DNA of 64,000 nucleotides from Adiantum capillus-veneris (Eukaryota; Streptophyta; Polypodiopsida; Polypodiales; Pteridaceae), in NCBI GenBank assembly GCA_014529385.2, contig CM043951.1:110567469-110631468 (forward strand). The letters run 5' to 3'. The position numbers and the translations under genes are program-made. Below, in pieces: positions 1 to 11,720 of the stretch. Position 1 is the stretch's first letter. Each line of letters begins with the position of its first letter. The notes under the pieces are model-generated. The model was given only the letters and a program-made list of their open reading frames with translations, was not told where the DNA came from and did no database searches.

Positions 1-540
1 TCTTCAATATTTTATTGGTCCGTTCTTTTGCTAGAGCCACCGCTTCCTCAAATGACACCGGGCCATCAACCTCTATCTTATATCGCACTTCTTCATGTAA
101 GAAGTCCAAAAAATTGCTCAACTTAAGAAAACCAGTATTCTCAGCCCTAGTTGCCTTGATCAGCTTTGCCCAAAGGGCTTAATCAAATTCCCACGTGAAC
201 GCCTTAAAATCTGCTTCCAAACTTTTCAATCCATCGAGCTTCTCCTTACTTCATCTAGCCGTGCATCTGCTATGGGCTTGCTTCAAAAAGCCTCTTCCAG
301 AGCTTAATGATCCGCCTTTTCTTCATTAGGTAGTTCATTGAACCACCGCTTCTCTTTTCCACGAACGAGAAGTGGGAACACTCGCATCCCACAATCTTCC
401 CTCAACACACTACTTTCCAACAGGAACAATTTGTAGTCCTCTAGCCATACCTCCGCATCTTCAACCCCTATGAAAATCAAGAATCCCGACCATGTGATGC
501 TTTAGCAACACCTGGTCTTCAAATTTTGTACCTTCAACAT
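1..540 (-). pseudogene. Ty3/gypsy gag remnant, cut by window edge
   Basis: Read on the minus strand, this segment encodes the end of a retrotransposon Gag (capsid) protein. Recognisable pieces are WFNELPNEEKADH near 330-345, then EKLDGLKSLEADFKAFTWEF and LSNFLDFLHEEVRYKIEVDG, followed by FEEAVALAKERTNKILK at the window edge. The last part matches the usual end of the gag domain, where an acidic and basic helix precedes the zinc knuckle. At least one in-frame stop (near 180) and a frameshift (near 265-290) break it, so it is a decayed copy. The same helix pattern is seen in the gag pieces at about 3.5 kb and 25.0 kb. It lies directly downstream (minus sense) of a primer-binding-site-like sequence at 587-605. 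Gag family membership is fairly sure; the exact lineage is not. Confidence 0.7.
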
Positions 541-586
541 CACCAAAACCGCCACTTCAACTTTAAATAGGAGCATCAATCAACTC

Positions 587-904
587 CTTAATGGGGGCAC
601 CAAAAGATGGAATGGAGGACAGGGTAACACACCCAAAACACAACAAATATGCCCCTCTATAGCCCATGATATACACATCACCCCAATCCACTAGAGGTCA
701 CCTTCAAAACTCACACGAGTCACAAGAAAACCATTGTTTGCACACAACGATACATGCACGTACATGTTGCAACACCACAAACAGGACCAACCATTCCATA
801 CAACCTGATTCGTTTCCTTCACCGCACACACAAGCTCTCTTAGTCTCTCTTTGCACAACCAACCTCGCGGGGGGGGAGGGGAACACACCTACTAACACAT
901 GCCC

Positions 905-938
<34 letters not shown>

Positions 939-1010
939 GCAAAGAAGAGAGGGGGAATCGCCACAATTGCACAGCACAACGGTGGCTTTTCTTTGCAAAA
1001 CACGACCATT
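587..1010 (-). repeat. LTR end with primer-binding-site-like sequence
   Basis: On the minus strand, TGGTGCCCCCATTAAGGA at about 587-605 looks like a tRNA primer-binding site and sits between an LTR-like region (higher coordinates) and the gag remnant at 1-540. Nearly the same string, TGGTGCCCCCACTGAGGA, occurs on the plus strand near 3053, also just before a gag remnant. The stretch around 650-720 is also similar to 57826-57900. The LTR outer edge was not found. A (CA)n tract lies inside it. Confidence 0.5.
909..937. repeat. (CA)n microsatellite
   Basis: About 14 uninterrupted AC/CA units. The open frames that cross it, with (TH)n or (VC)n translations, are artefacts of the repeat. Confidence 0.95.
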
Positions 1011-1707
1011 TAAACAATGCTCCAAGCCGGTACACGCATGGGCGAGCTCAAAATCAAGAATCGATAGCTCACTTGGCTCTTCACAAGCTTCATCGCTCCA
1101 TAAACGCTTTTCAACAGCATACATTGGCCGCTACCCCAAAATGGCAAAAAGCCCTTATAAAAACATGTGCACCCTCTCTTATAGGAGCTTACAAACGCCT
1201 CCAAAAGAAAAAAATGTGGTTCTTTTCACTCATACAGACAAGTAAGCTTATTTTGGAATTTTTACACACACTCCATACACTTGGCCTACTTAATTTAGCA
1301 AACCCACCACATGCTCGCCACCTCGGCACCTTTTCAACTCCATTTGCATGAGAACTATTCCTTATTGGCCTCAACATCCCTTCCCTTCAACTCAGCACAT
1401 GAATGACCCCCTAGAGGCAATGACAGTGCCACCGTTGCTCCCTAGGTTTTCTCTCAGAAATATTTTCCCACTTGGGTACGTGAAACCACCCCAAACAGGA
1501 CCTCTCACGTCAGCATGTTGTTAGACTAACGACCGCCACTGCGTACCAATACCACCGACAACCAAAATCCTCCCCTCCGCCATCATCGACTATCGTAGCA
1601 CTGCTGGTACAAACAAAGTTGGTCGAGGCTAGAAGCGGTGCTATGTAGTGCCACGGGTGTAGACAGATGCATGGCAAAGTGTTTAACAGGTACTAAGTCC
1701 TAGGTGA

Positions 1708-1767
1708 GCAAAGGATAGAGGAAATTAGTTATGGACAAGCAAAGGATAGAGGAAATTAGTTATGGAC
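1708..1767. repeat. Tandem duplication, 31-bp period
   Basis: The segment GCAAAGGATAGAGGAAATTA and the bases after it are repeated twice, starting at 1708 and 1739, with a period of 31 bp and no mismatches over 29 bp. Confidence 0.9.
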
Positions 1768-2302
1768 CTGGAAAATGTTATTCCCGATGGGCAAGTAACC
1801 TTTGTTGCTCGAAAAGATTACTGGGTGGTTAACCCTCTGCTGAGTGGTTAGCCTGATGTCGGCAACTAGCCGATGTGATGAGCATATGTTTTTATTAAAG
1901 ATGGATGTATGCATTTAAATCATTGAAGGGTCTGTTCTTACTTTATGGAAATTGTTATTGGTTTTAATCCCTTGTTGTTGTATTAAAATGGAATGTTGTT
2001 TTAAATACTGGGTGGTGTTCAAGGCCATTCAAATCGGTCAAAGGTGGTCAAGGAAGCAGTCCCAGGAAAAGGGTATGTGAGATAGTAAACACATGCTAGA
2101 GAGAGAGCACTGCAAAGGGAGTCCAAGGGGAAGATTCCAAGGGAAGTCAAGGCCAAGCCAGACAAAGGTGGGCTATAAGGCGAGTTCCAAGGCTAAGGAG
2201 AGAGATAAAATGAAGTTAAATGAAAAATAAAAATTAAAAAATGCTAGGTGCACTAGCAACATCACTAGTGCACCCCCTCTCAAGTCAAGCAAGGAGAGAG
2301 CA

Positions 2303-2398
2303 GTTGAGAGAGAGCTTGCAAAGGCAGCCTCCCCCCTTCAAATTGCCAAGTTGAGAGAGAGCTTGCAAAGGAGGCTTCCGCCCTTCAAATTGCCAAGT
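2303..2398. repeat. Tandem duplication, about 48-bp period
   Basis: Two adjacent copies begin GTTGAGAGAGAGCTTGCAAA and end with TTCAAATTGCCAAGTT. They differ at only a few positions (CAGCCTCCCCCC against GAGGCTTCCGCC). Confidence 0.85.
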
Positions 2399-2974
2399 TA
2401 AGATTCCAGATGGACCAATAGGAGTGCAGATGCCCAAAATGAAAAGAGGCCTCCTTTATAAGTCATTTTTTGATCATTTTTAATGCCTTTTTCTAGAAGG
2501 ATTTTTTTTGCTAGGCCTTGAGCCGTTGCAGATGCAAAGAGCCAAGAAGGAGTGTGTGAGTTTTTTGGGTGGGCTTGTTTGTGCAAAGTGTGTGCCTGCA
2601 GAGCCCAATGTGTGTGTTTCTTTGTCCACGACCATGTGGGTGCACCGTTTGTTGTAGTTGAGTTGTATATGGCGTTTTAAGCATGGTGAAGCTTCCATAG
2701 TATTTTTTGAGTGTCGTTTCCCCTGCCCCCTCTTCTCTACTTCTACTTTTTTGTTCGGGCTAGTGTGGAAGTGTGTGCCTCCTCGGCCCTCTTTTTGTGT
2801 GCGAAATGGAAGTGAGAGAGGGTTTTTGTGTGCGGCAGTGGTGTGTGTCTTGCAACAAGCTGTGAAGTGCATGTGGCTAGCACTAGTGAACGTGTTTCTA
2901 TGTCGGTGCGTGTACAAGCGGTGGCCTCTTTGGTGACTTGAGTTTTTTGAAGGTGTTTCTCAAGAGGATAGGGG

Positions 2975-3071
2975 TGTTGTGAATGCCCCGAGCTATATAG
3001 AGGCCTTGTGTTGTGTGCTGGGTGTGTTCCCACATTCCCCCTCTCCATCTTCTGGTGCCCCCACTGAGGAG
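2975..3071 (+). repeat. LTR end and primer-binding-site-like sequence
   Basis: Sequence such as AGAGGCCTTGTGTTGTGTGC, followed by a CT-rich stretch and then TGGTGCCCCCACTGAGGA near 3053, mirrors the minus-strand arrangement at 587-660. A gag remnant follows at once, so I read this as the downstream edge of a 5' LTR plus the primer-binding site of a Ty3/gypsy element. Confidence 0.5.
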
Positions 3072-3119
3072 CACATTGATTTCTCCTTGGTGATATGTTC
3101 GTGATTTAAGATATTGTGG

Positions 3120-3690
3120 CAGAGTTTGGGTCCAATTTTCAATGGTGATGAAGATGCGGACGAGTGGCTAACAGATTATAAGTTGTTTATGCTCTCATTT
3201 CGGATGCAAAGTGATGAAGAAAAGGTGCAGAAGATTTCATTGGTGTTGCGAGGTAAAGCAAATGCTTGGCTCGATGGTTTGTAGGATGTAAGCAAGCAGG
3301 ATTGGGTTGGTTTTTGTAGCAATTTCTACACAAGTTTTGCAAGGTAGTGTGGACGGCTGAAGCTGATGCAAGGATCAAAGGCCTACATCAAGAAGTAAGT
3401 GAAGAAATTGACATTTTTGTTGATAAGTTTGAAGCTTGTTGAAGCGATTTGGCTGTCACCCAAGTGGTCAATGCAGACTTTTTCAAGCTGGAGAAGTTTT
3501 TAGCTTGCATGCATCCTTGTGTTCGAGCGAAAGTCGATTATGAAGAGCCAAAAATCTATGTCAAAGCTATGAGAGCTGCCAGGGTGAAGAGCAGGAAAGT
3601 GAAGAGAAAGCTGGAGTTATCCTTATTAAAGACTGCAGGTTATGTGCCTGTGGTAGTGTCGTGTAGCTCCACTTCCATGATGAGAAAAAG
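3120..3690 (+). pseudogene. Ty3/gypsy gag remnant
   Basis: The plus strand reads DEDADEWLTDYKLFMLSF, then EEKVQKISLVLRGKANAWLD (a Retrotrans_gag-type capsid segment), then stops, then VSEEIDIFVDKFEAC and, from about 3449, FFKLEKFLACMHPCVRAKVD followed by a basic helix (VKSRKVKRKLEL). Several in-frame stops (near 3284, 3343, 3396 and 3438) make it a pseudogene. The final part is clearly related to the gag end of element A (MDCLHPSVREKVDQDE near 24955). Pol sequence is not found downstream, so this is a truncated copy. Confidence 0.7.
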
Positions 3691-4718
3691 AGCAGAAGGA
3701 TGCACATTGTGCCTAATTGAAGGTTATGTATTTATTGAACAGTGATCAGGGCTTGATAACAAGCTAGCCTAATGCTAAATGTATGTCAGATGTGGCTTGG
3801 ATGGGCCAAAAAATTACTTGATAATGATAAAAAAGAGTATGTTTTAGGTGATCATAAATGGGAGTTTTTGGACTAGAATTGCAGTATCTGAAGTGCTTTA
3901 AATGCTTGTCTTTACGCCTCGTCAATTGGAGCTATGGTGAGGAAGTTATGCCAGTTTGAAGTTTGAGCTGGTTGTAGTTTTGTACCAGATTTGACAACTA
4001 CGGATGATGGACCATGGATGAAGTAAATACATGGGCCTAAATTGCTCATTTTATGGAGTACATTATTCTTTTCAAATTGGCAATCGGAGGTCTGGTTGCC
4101 AAGATACCGCTAAAATAATTTTCACCAGGATTTAGTTCTGTATCAGACTAGTTGCCTCAGTTAATGTGCCATCTGAAGATTTTGCATATTGAAGTTCCAA
4201 GTGGTGGCGATCCCAGCCGGATGATGTCATAAGGATTTTCCCAGTTTTTTTCACTCTGGTTGGAGGGCTTAGTGATATCCAAGAGCAGTAGGATTGAGAT
4301 GGTCTAAAGCTGGGTAGTAGACCTTTCATTGGGATCTAATAGCTTGGGAAACTGATCATCAAGAAGCAAGTGGCAAGGCAATAAAATAGGGAAGAAAAAC
4401 AAGTTTTTTATATAAAATTTGGGGGTTTTGCCAGTTAAACCCACATGAAAACAAGGTGGTCGCAAGCTCACAATATAAATATTAGACGTGCTCACTTCAT
4501 GAGGTAGTAAGGAGAGCTTAAGCTCATTGGCCATGGTGCACGGTGCGCAGGTGCTATTGTTGGCATATGCCCATGCGGAGATGGTGCCCTTTGTGGCGTT
4601 GGTGGATGGTCGATCCTGTTGAAGGATCTGCGAAGGAGATGATGAAATGGCACTTTTAGCTGACCTGTTCCCACACGGCCATTATGGACCAAACCTTTTT
4701 ATTTAAGTGACCCTCCCC

Positions 4719-4752
4719 ATGAGGGGTTGTCATGGTGTCGTGACAACCCTCT
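4719..4752. repeat. Small inverted repeat (hairpin)
   Basis: GAGGGGTTGTCA is followed after a short spacer by TGACAACCCTC, giving arms of about 11 bp. It lies next to the sequence CTAGGGGGCAAC. Confidence 0.7.
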
Positions 4753-6299
4753 AGGGGGCAACACTCATATATGCATGAGCCAGGAATAGAAAGGTGGGCT
4801 TGTACATGCAATCTCAAGCTAATGATAGCAAGGGAGAGTCTGCAAATAGAAAAACAAGGGGACTCACATACCCAAGGGGGTACAAATTTTTTATTTGAAC
4901 AAGAGGATGTTTTTGGGCGATCAAGGAGAGAGCTTTTGCAAGCAAGAATAGCAAGGGTCGAAGCAGGAGAAAGACGATAGCACTCTTGAGTAGGAAAATC
5001 TTTCTTTGTAAAGCCAAAAAGGTGTGTAGCAATGGAGAATCATAAGCAAAGCTTTGTCATTGCTTTCTTCTTAAGCTTTACATTCATCAACAACGAGCAT
5101 TGACAGACGCTCGATTTTAGTGCATGCTAAATTAATATGGCTTAGCTTTTGTAAAGGGACCTTAAATTCCTTAATCTACAATTAATCAAATTAACGGTGT
5201 CATTAAGAGCACAACCTTGGCAATTGTGCATCGGTTCTTGTTAGTGTTATGCAATTCAATAGTTCTTGTGCTTCATTTCCATCTCAAAGAGGTTACTAGT
5301 CTTTTGTGCGATGTGATGCATCTTTTTCCTCTATCTTTTCCCACAGCTAGCAGCCTGGAACTGACCCAATTCAGCTTTCGAACCCCTTATCTCCTGACAA
5401 CTTGGTGAATCCAACGTTGTGAGGAGTTTTTTGGAAGAAGTGATTGTGCATATGTACATATACATGCATGGTGCATCGAATAAAGAATTGCGCATTGTCC
5501 AAAGCCAGGTGGTTACGTGGGGCCCACATGTGTACATGTAAGACAATGTGTACATAGTACATTGATTTTCATCATCGCCAGTATCAATGTGTTTTTCTAT
5601 AGTAATGAGGATTTGGTAGAGCGTAAAACTTCTCAAGGAAGGTATAAATGGGCCCACTCCATAAGGTAATCAGGTGCGTCAAATGGCATCTAGTGACGTC
5701 AGGAGGTCGAATGGGATCAACACTTGCACGTGGATAAGTGAGGACACAATGGAAATGTTTTCTTGTGATGATTATGGAAAAGGTCAACATGAGAACTATA
5801 TTTGGGGGACACTTCACATGATTGCGGGATGCATTATTGAGAAAAGTTGAGTGTCAAGTGTGCATATGGATGTAGAAGGGTAACAAAAACGCACTGTGTG
5901 GCCATTTTTTGGCTTCTTTGGGATCCATTTGAGGTCAATCAAAAGACCAAAGGTTCCCAAGGGATAAAGTGAAGTGTGAACACTGAAAAACCTGAGAAAA
6001 AACAAGAAGAAACATGGAGAGAAGAGGAGGAACAACGGCAACTCAATTTTTAATGTTTTTGGAGCGTGTTTTGGCCATAAATTGCTCATCCGAGCTCGGA
6101 TTTGGGCACTTCGATATTGAAGACTGGGGTTTTTGGTTGTTCCAAACACAATGGTGCTGTCCATTTTGGCAAATCCTCTGCTCAAATTTGTGATTGTATC
6201 AGACATATTTCATCCATATGGTGTGGGCTATTTGCCCCATTGGTGTCGGCCCAAGCTCAATTGTATCTGAGCTTCAAAAATCTTCCTCCTTTGAGCTAA

Positions 6300-6301
<2 letters not shown>

Positions 6302-6350
<49 letters not shown>

Positions 6351-6358
6351 GTGTGTGT
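6302..6358. repeat. (GT)n microsatellite
   Basis: A run of nearly pure TG units of about 57 bp with one interruption (TGCG). Confidence 0.95.
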
Positions 6359-6589
6359 CTGTGTTGAGTGCGCAAATGAAAAGTCTCTCTCCTCTCACTC
6401 CATCGGTGTGTTCCGTGTCTCGGTCGGGTGGGTTGTATAAGCCGAGTGGTGCCCCATATTGTGTGTGTGTATTATTCCAATTGTGTGTCGGGTGATTATA
6501 GAGGCGTTGTGTGTATTTCCATCCTGCTCACAACGTGAAACGAGCCAAGGTGGGAATTTTTGTTGAGAAAGATGTCTACACCGTAGGAG

Positions 6590-7215
6590 GTAGCCATGTC
6601 GCAGTTTGCGGCCTATATGCAACAACAACAGGCTACCCAACAACATCATAATATGCAAAAGCGGATTCCTAGAGCTCAGCAAACAGTCACATATAAATTA
6701 GAGCGGCTTGAAGGCCGGGATATTAGAAAAAATTTCAATATCTACGAGCAAGCAATAAAAGATAATGGAATTGATAGTTAGCATGTAGTGGAAGGATTTC
6801 ATCTAATTACAGTGCCAAAACTTAGGGGTTGAATTAAGGAGATTCACGTGCTCAATGACCAAATTGGCAGGAATTCAAAAAGACACTGCAAGAGGAATAT
6901 TTTCTTGAGGATTTGAAGAGGGTAACAAGACAGAGCTTCATGAAGTGGGTGCAAAAGAAGAATAAAAATCTATATGCACGAGAGCTGCTATGAGAATTTG
7001 AGAAGAAATTTTACTTGCTATCCTCGGAAGATCAATGCTCGATGAAAGATCAGAAGGTTAAATTGTTTATACAGGCGGCTGATCTCTAGCTTCAGAAGAG
7101 TTTGGTACAATTGTTGGAACACTCAACAGGTGAACTAGGACTAATGCCTGATTGGAAGACAGTCACTAAAGCAGTGAATATGATCGTGAAACGGTTGAGA
7201 TTAGACCAAAGTGAG
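6590..7215 (+). pseudogene. Ty3/gypsy gag remnant (second type)
   Basis: The plus strand reads YKLERLEGRDIRKNFNIYEQ, then VVEGFHLITVPKLRG, then after a shift TLQEEYFLEDLKRVTRQSF, KWVQKKNKNLYARELL, EFEKKFYLLSSEDQ and KLFIQAADL..LQKSLVQLLE, ending with KTVTKAVNMIVKRLRL. It is the same gag type as the minus-strand fragment at 21.7-22.6 kb, which has the matching pattern TWEAFKLALKEEY, followed by a predicted helix bundle. Stops near 6779, 6830, 6992 and 7088 and at least one frameshift make it non-functional. No pol follows. Confidence 0.65.
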
Positions 7216-7870
7216 CATGCCCTTCTTGGGAGAAGGCACCTCTATTTATATTCCTAAGAGATAGTTCGAAGACTGTTCACACCTAGGCCTACCAAACCAC
7301 ACCACATTATGAGAAATAGTAAAGGTAAATTGACAAAATTTGAAGGGTTTTACACTAAATTTCTCCTGTTTTCAGGTTTTCTCACTTTCAAATTTAAAAT
7401 CTAGAGGTAAATCTAGAAAATTGTATGTGGGATTACATTAAACCTATGTCTTTTTCGAGAACTGAATGAGCAGTCACTCTATCACATCCTCTTATGTAGG
7501 CCATTATGAAAGCTTTCTACCCTTGTTAGTATGGGAGGTTTCTTTGTGCGTTTGTGTTCGTTCATACCTCCGGAAAGGCAAGATTTTTCGAATTGGAATG
7601 TGTGTGAGTAAATGTCGCGTTGACGAGGGCAATGCCCTTTCTTGAGGATTAATTGTTCACAACTAATGACTATTCGAATTTAATTTTTTAAATTAGGCAT
7701 TTAGCATAATTTAAATGTCTAGCACGAAAGAAACATCACTGGGAAAATGACGATGTCCATAATAGTGTTATGAAAGTAGTGCTAAATTATATGGTGGCAA
7801 TTACAAGGAAAAGACCGACCAATTAGCACTATTTCTTATTTAGCACAGTTGTTGCGCTCACGTGGGATTT
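7216..7870. other. No gene recognised
   Basis: AT-rich stretch between a gag remnant and the PPR pseudogene, without recognisable coding content or repeats. Confidence 0.4.
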
Positions 7871-8780
7871 TTACTTGGTGAGCCAAACGTCGTTTTTTGA
7901 ATCTTTGAGCCGACAAGTGGCCACTTGGCTTGATCCAAGCCATTGCCCACAACTTCAATCGCATGGCCAGGAGCCTCGCAGGAAACAGAGTGCTGCTTCT
8001 GCTTTTTACCGTCGATGCTTCTCCCTCGTTCTGAAAGTTTGCACAGAGCTGGCTGCCAAAGCACAACAAGTGCTTAACGAGCTTCCATGTCATCTCCTGA
8101 ATGCTCTGATCGTGGGATATGCCCAACAGTGGCAAGGCCAGGAAGTTCCTACTGTTTTCAACAGAGCTGGAGTCACCTATGCTTCTATCTTGAAGGCATG
8201 TGGCCTAGAACAATGACCAGCTTGAGGGCATCTGGCATCATGCAAGATGTTGGTATGGGCAAAAGAGTTCACAGTGATATTGTTCATCCAGGGCTCTTGA
8301 CAAAAAACGTCGTGCTTGGCAATTGCCTTGGTTGACGTGTATGCCAAACGTGGTGTACTTTTTAAATCACAAAAAGTGCTTGTCGAGCTTCCATGTCGTC
8401 TCTCGGAATACTCTGATCGCGGGATATGCCCAACAGTGTGGCAGGGCCATGAATCTCTTGGCTTTTTTCAAAGAGAGGGCAAGTCTCCAAATGCAATCAC
8501 CTATGCCTCTACCTTGAAGATGCAAGATGCTGGAATGGGCAAATGAATTCACGATGATAGTGTTAGTCAGGGACCGTTGGAAAAAAACTATGTACTTGGC
8601 ACTGCCTTGGCATGTATGCAAAATGTGATGCACTTGAGCAAGCACAAAAAGTGCTTGAGGATCGTACTATTTGGAGTGGTGTCTCTTGGAATGCATTGAT
8701 TGCAGGATATGCACAAAAGGAGCAGGGCTAGAAAGCTCTAGGTTGTGAATCACCTATGCATGCATCCGAAGGCATGTGGC

Positions 8781-9780
8781 TCTACCCAAGGTGCTGATAT
8801 GGGCTCTTCCATGTTGTCTCTTGGAATGCTCTAATCGCGAGATATGCCCAATAGTGGAAGGGCCAGAGAGCTCCGGGCTGTTTTCAGCAGATGCAAAGAG
8901 AGGGAAACTCTCCAAATGCAATCATTTATGCTTCTATCTTGGAGGCATGTGGCATTATGCTGGAATGGGCAAAAAATTCACAATGATAGTTTTAGTCAGA
9001 GACTGTTGAAAAAAAAGTACGTACTTGGCACTGCCTTGGCATGTATGCCAAATGTGGTGCACTTGAGAAAGTGCAAAAAGTGCTTGAGGAGATTACTGTA
9101 TGAAGCGACGTCTCTTGGTTTGCATTAATTTCAAGATATGCACAACAAGAGTAGGGCTAGAAAGCTCTAGGTTGTGAATTATCTATGCATGCATCTTGAA
9201 GCCATGTGGCTCTACCCAAGGTGCTGATATGGGCTCTTCCATGTTTTCTCTTGCAATGCTCTGATCGCGAGATATGCCCAACAGTGGAAGGGCCAAGAAG
9301 CTCTAGGCTGTTTTCAGCAGATGCAAAGAGAGGGAAGCTCTCCAAATGCAATCATCTACGCTTCTATTTCGGAGGCATGTGACATTATGCAAGAATATGA
9401 TATGGGAAAAAGAATTCACGATGATATTGTTAATGAGGGACCATTCGCATGTATGCCAAATGTGGTGCACTTCAGAAAATGCTTGAGGAGCTTATTGTTC
9501 GGAGCAGCGTTTCTTGGAATGCATTGATCGCAGGATATGTACAACAAGAGCAGGACTAGAAAGCTCACCTCTGCATGCATGTTGAAGGCATGTGGCTCTA
9601 CCCAAGGTGTTGATATGGGCTCTTCCATGTCATCTCTTGGAATGCTCGGATCGTGGGATATGCCCAACAGTGGCAGGGCAGGAAGCTCTGGGCTGTTTTC
9701 AGCAGATGCAAAGAGAGGGCAGCTCTTTAAATGCAATCACCTACGCTTCTATCTTGAAGGCATGTGGCATTTAGCTCCCG
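8781..9780 (+). repeat. Tandem block duplication inside the PPR pseudogene
   Basis: Three copies of a block begin TCTACCCAAGGTGCTGATAT or a one-base variant at 8781, 9211 and 9596 (periods of 430 and 385 bp). The first two cover the block in full; the third is shorter. The period is several PPR units of about 105 bp, so duplication acted on multi-motif units. Confidence 0.8.
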
Positions 9781-10659
9781 ATGCAATGAACTATACGTGC
9801 AGCTTGAAGGCATCTGGCATCCTGTAAGATGCTGGTATGGGCAAAGGAGTTCAGAGGGGGACTGTTGACATGAACTGTCTTGCTTGGCACTGTCTTGGTT
9901 GACATGTATGCCAAATGTGGTGTACTTAAAGACTGTGCTAAGCAGAAGGTTTTGTACCAGGGCTGTAGGGTTCATGTTGATATTCCGATAGTGGGTTACT
10001 TCAAAAGAATGCGTACTTAGGGAAAACGTTGGTCAGTATGTATGTCAAGTGCGGTGCATTTGTTAGTGCGCAACAAGTCAAAGAGTGCGCAGCAAGTCTT
10101 TTTTGACGAGCTTTTTGTGTGGGATGTCGTCTTGTGGAATGCACTGATTGCAGGATATGCCCAACAGAGACACAATCACCTATGCATGCATTTTGAGGAT
10201 GCTTGTAGTGTTTTCAACCAACTCTCAGGTAAAGATGTTGTAGTATGGGAATCATGATGACAGGCTATCTGGAGACTGGATTAAGCAAAGAAGTCTTAAA
10301 CTTAATGCACGATTTACAAGATGGTGGAGTTGTTGAATTGAATCACATTATCATGGTTTTTTCTTTCAAAGCATGCTCTATTCTAGTTGCACTGGATGAG
10401 GGGAGGTTGATCCATTGAACTGCATTGGAAACTGGTTGCAAGCTAGATGTGTACGTCGGAAGCGCATTAATCAACATGTATTCCAAATGTGGGAGTGTGC
10501 CTTGGGAGCAGAATGGGAAGGAGCACAGAGAGTCAAATGGAGCGAGCTATACTGTGCCTGTACGCCTGGTGTTAATGAGAGGGGATGGAAAGCCTGCACC
10601 ATCAGAAATACATGCCGAAAGCATTCAATGACATTGTGAGGTAAAATCTTGTCATACAA

Positions 10660-10776
10660 GGACTGATCTATAATGCCTTATTCTGAAGTAAAATTGCACC
10701 CATGATGTACATTTTCTATGGTCCGCGCGGAACAGGGAAAACCTCCTGCGCTCAAATTTTTGCAGCAACATGGTCG
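10660..10776 (+). pseudogene. Captured DnaX/STICHEL-like AAA+ P-loop fragment
   Basis: One frame reads IAPMMYIFYGPRGTGKTSCA followed by QIFAATW, preceded by a decayed LIYNALF. The Walker A motif GPRGTGKTS, with YIFYG before and IF.AA after it, is the hallmark of the DNA polymerase III gamma/tau-like ATPase domain that in plants occurs in STICHEL-type proteins, which act in trichome branching and cell shape. Only about 40 residues are present, without Walker B, and one stop (near 10684) precedes the motif. PPR sequence flanks it on both sides, so it was probably inserted into, or recombined with, the PPR pseudogene. The family assignment rests on this motif alone. Confidence 0.6.
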
Positions 10777-11520
10777 GTATGTATGTCAAGTGTGGTGCCT
10801 ATCGGTGCGCAACAAGTCTTTGACGAGCTTACTATGCGGGATGCTATCTTGTGGATTGCACTGATTGTAGGATATGTCCAACCAAGACAGGGCTAGGAAG
10901 CTATGGGCTGTTTTCAGTAGAAGTGTAGCGAGGGCCTATCTCTAGACACGATCACCTACACGTCATCTTAAAGCCATGTGCATTGTGGCTCCATGCAAGA
11001 TGCTGATATGGACACAGAAATTCACAATGATATTTTCGGTCTGAGGCTATTGAAAAGAGATGTCGTGCTCAGCACTAACGTGGTCGATGTGTATGACAAA
11101 TGTGGTGCAGTGCTTGAGCAGCTTTTTGTTGGAACAATGGCTCTTGGAATGCACTGCTATTGCAAAAAACTTATGTGATTTGCAATGCCTTGGTCGATAT
11201 GTATGCCAAATGTGATACATTTCGGAAAGCACAAAAAGTGCTTGAGGAGCTTTTTATCTGGAATGTCTTCTCTTGGAATGAATTGATTGCAGGATACGTG
11301 TAGAAGAGCAGCCTAGAAAGCTCAAGGCTATTTTCAGTGGATGCAAAGAGAGGGCCTCTCTCTAGATGCAAATCACATATGCGTGCATCTTGAAGGCATG
11401 TGGCATCTACGTAAGATGCTAAGATGGTCATAAAAAGATCACGTTGATATTATTGGTTGTCGTGTTGTGCTTGGCATTGGGCAATGCCTTGGTTGGTTGT
11501 TTGCTAAACGTGGTGCACTT

Positions 11521-11555
11521 GAGAGAGAGAGAGAGAGAGCGAGAGAGAGTGAGAG
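11521..11555. repeat. Imperfect (GA)n tract
   Basis: A short GA-rich run at the end of the PPR array. Confidence 0.8.
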
Positions 11556-11720
11556 CTAGCTACTAGTAGCACCTACTTGATTACCGATGTACAAGGGAGT
11601 GTTTGGCTACTCCTATAATGTAATTGGAGTGCAGCTCTTTATAACCTTCAAGCCTTTCCCTAAAGAGTGCGAGTTTGTTTGTGTTTTTGTGTGAGCCTAC
11701 GAACAGACAATACGGTAGAT

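Larger units (their letters stand above)
1011..2900. other. No gene recognised; LTR-like or intergenic sequence
   Basis: I see no protein-coding similarity on either strand. The stretch holds two short tandem duplications (1708-1767 and 2303-2398). The part from about 2580 to 3050 is rich in TGTGTG-type sequence and probably belongs to an LTR ending near 3050. Confidence 0.4.
3700..6590. other. No gene recognised; probable LTR/intergenic sequence
   Basis: No coding similarity was found. The stretch holds a small hairpin at 4719-4752 and a long (GT)n tract at 6302-6358. Because a gag remnant starts just after it (6590), the distal part (about 5.6-6.5 kb) may be an LTR, but no partner LTR was found in the window. 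Confidence 0.35.
7875..11420 (+). pseudogene. Tandemly expanded PPR-repeat pseudogene
   Basis: Pentatricopeptide-repeat motifs recur in all three plus-strand frames: NALIVGYAQQ near 8100, LIAGYAQQCG near 8411, NALIAGYAQK near 8690, NALIAGYVQQ near 9515, NALIAGYAQQ near 10137, and repeated variants of ITYASILKACG, MGKRIHDDIV and VLGTALACMYAKCG. Such proteins bind organellar RNA; the WNALIAGYAQQ plus KxIHxxI pattern is typical of plant PLS-class PPRs. Dozens of stops and frameshifts rule out function. Blocks of 430 and 385 bp starting at 8781, 9211 and 9596 are near-identical, so part of the array grew by recent tandem duplication. A better preserved part at 10040-10500 (VFDELFVWDVVLWNALIAGY, then VYVGSALINMYSKCGSV) may come from the original gene. 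A foreign P-loop fragment interrupts the array at 10660-10776. Confidence 0.85.

Noticed and set aside
10702-10896. A functional fusion of a P-loop ATPase with PPR repeats
   Set aside because: Only 40 residues of the ATPase are present, one stop precedes the motif, and the PPR part is dead; the open frame is a chance join.
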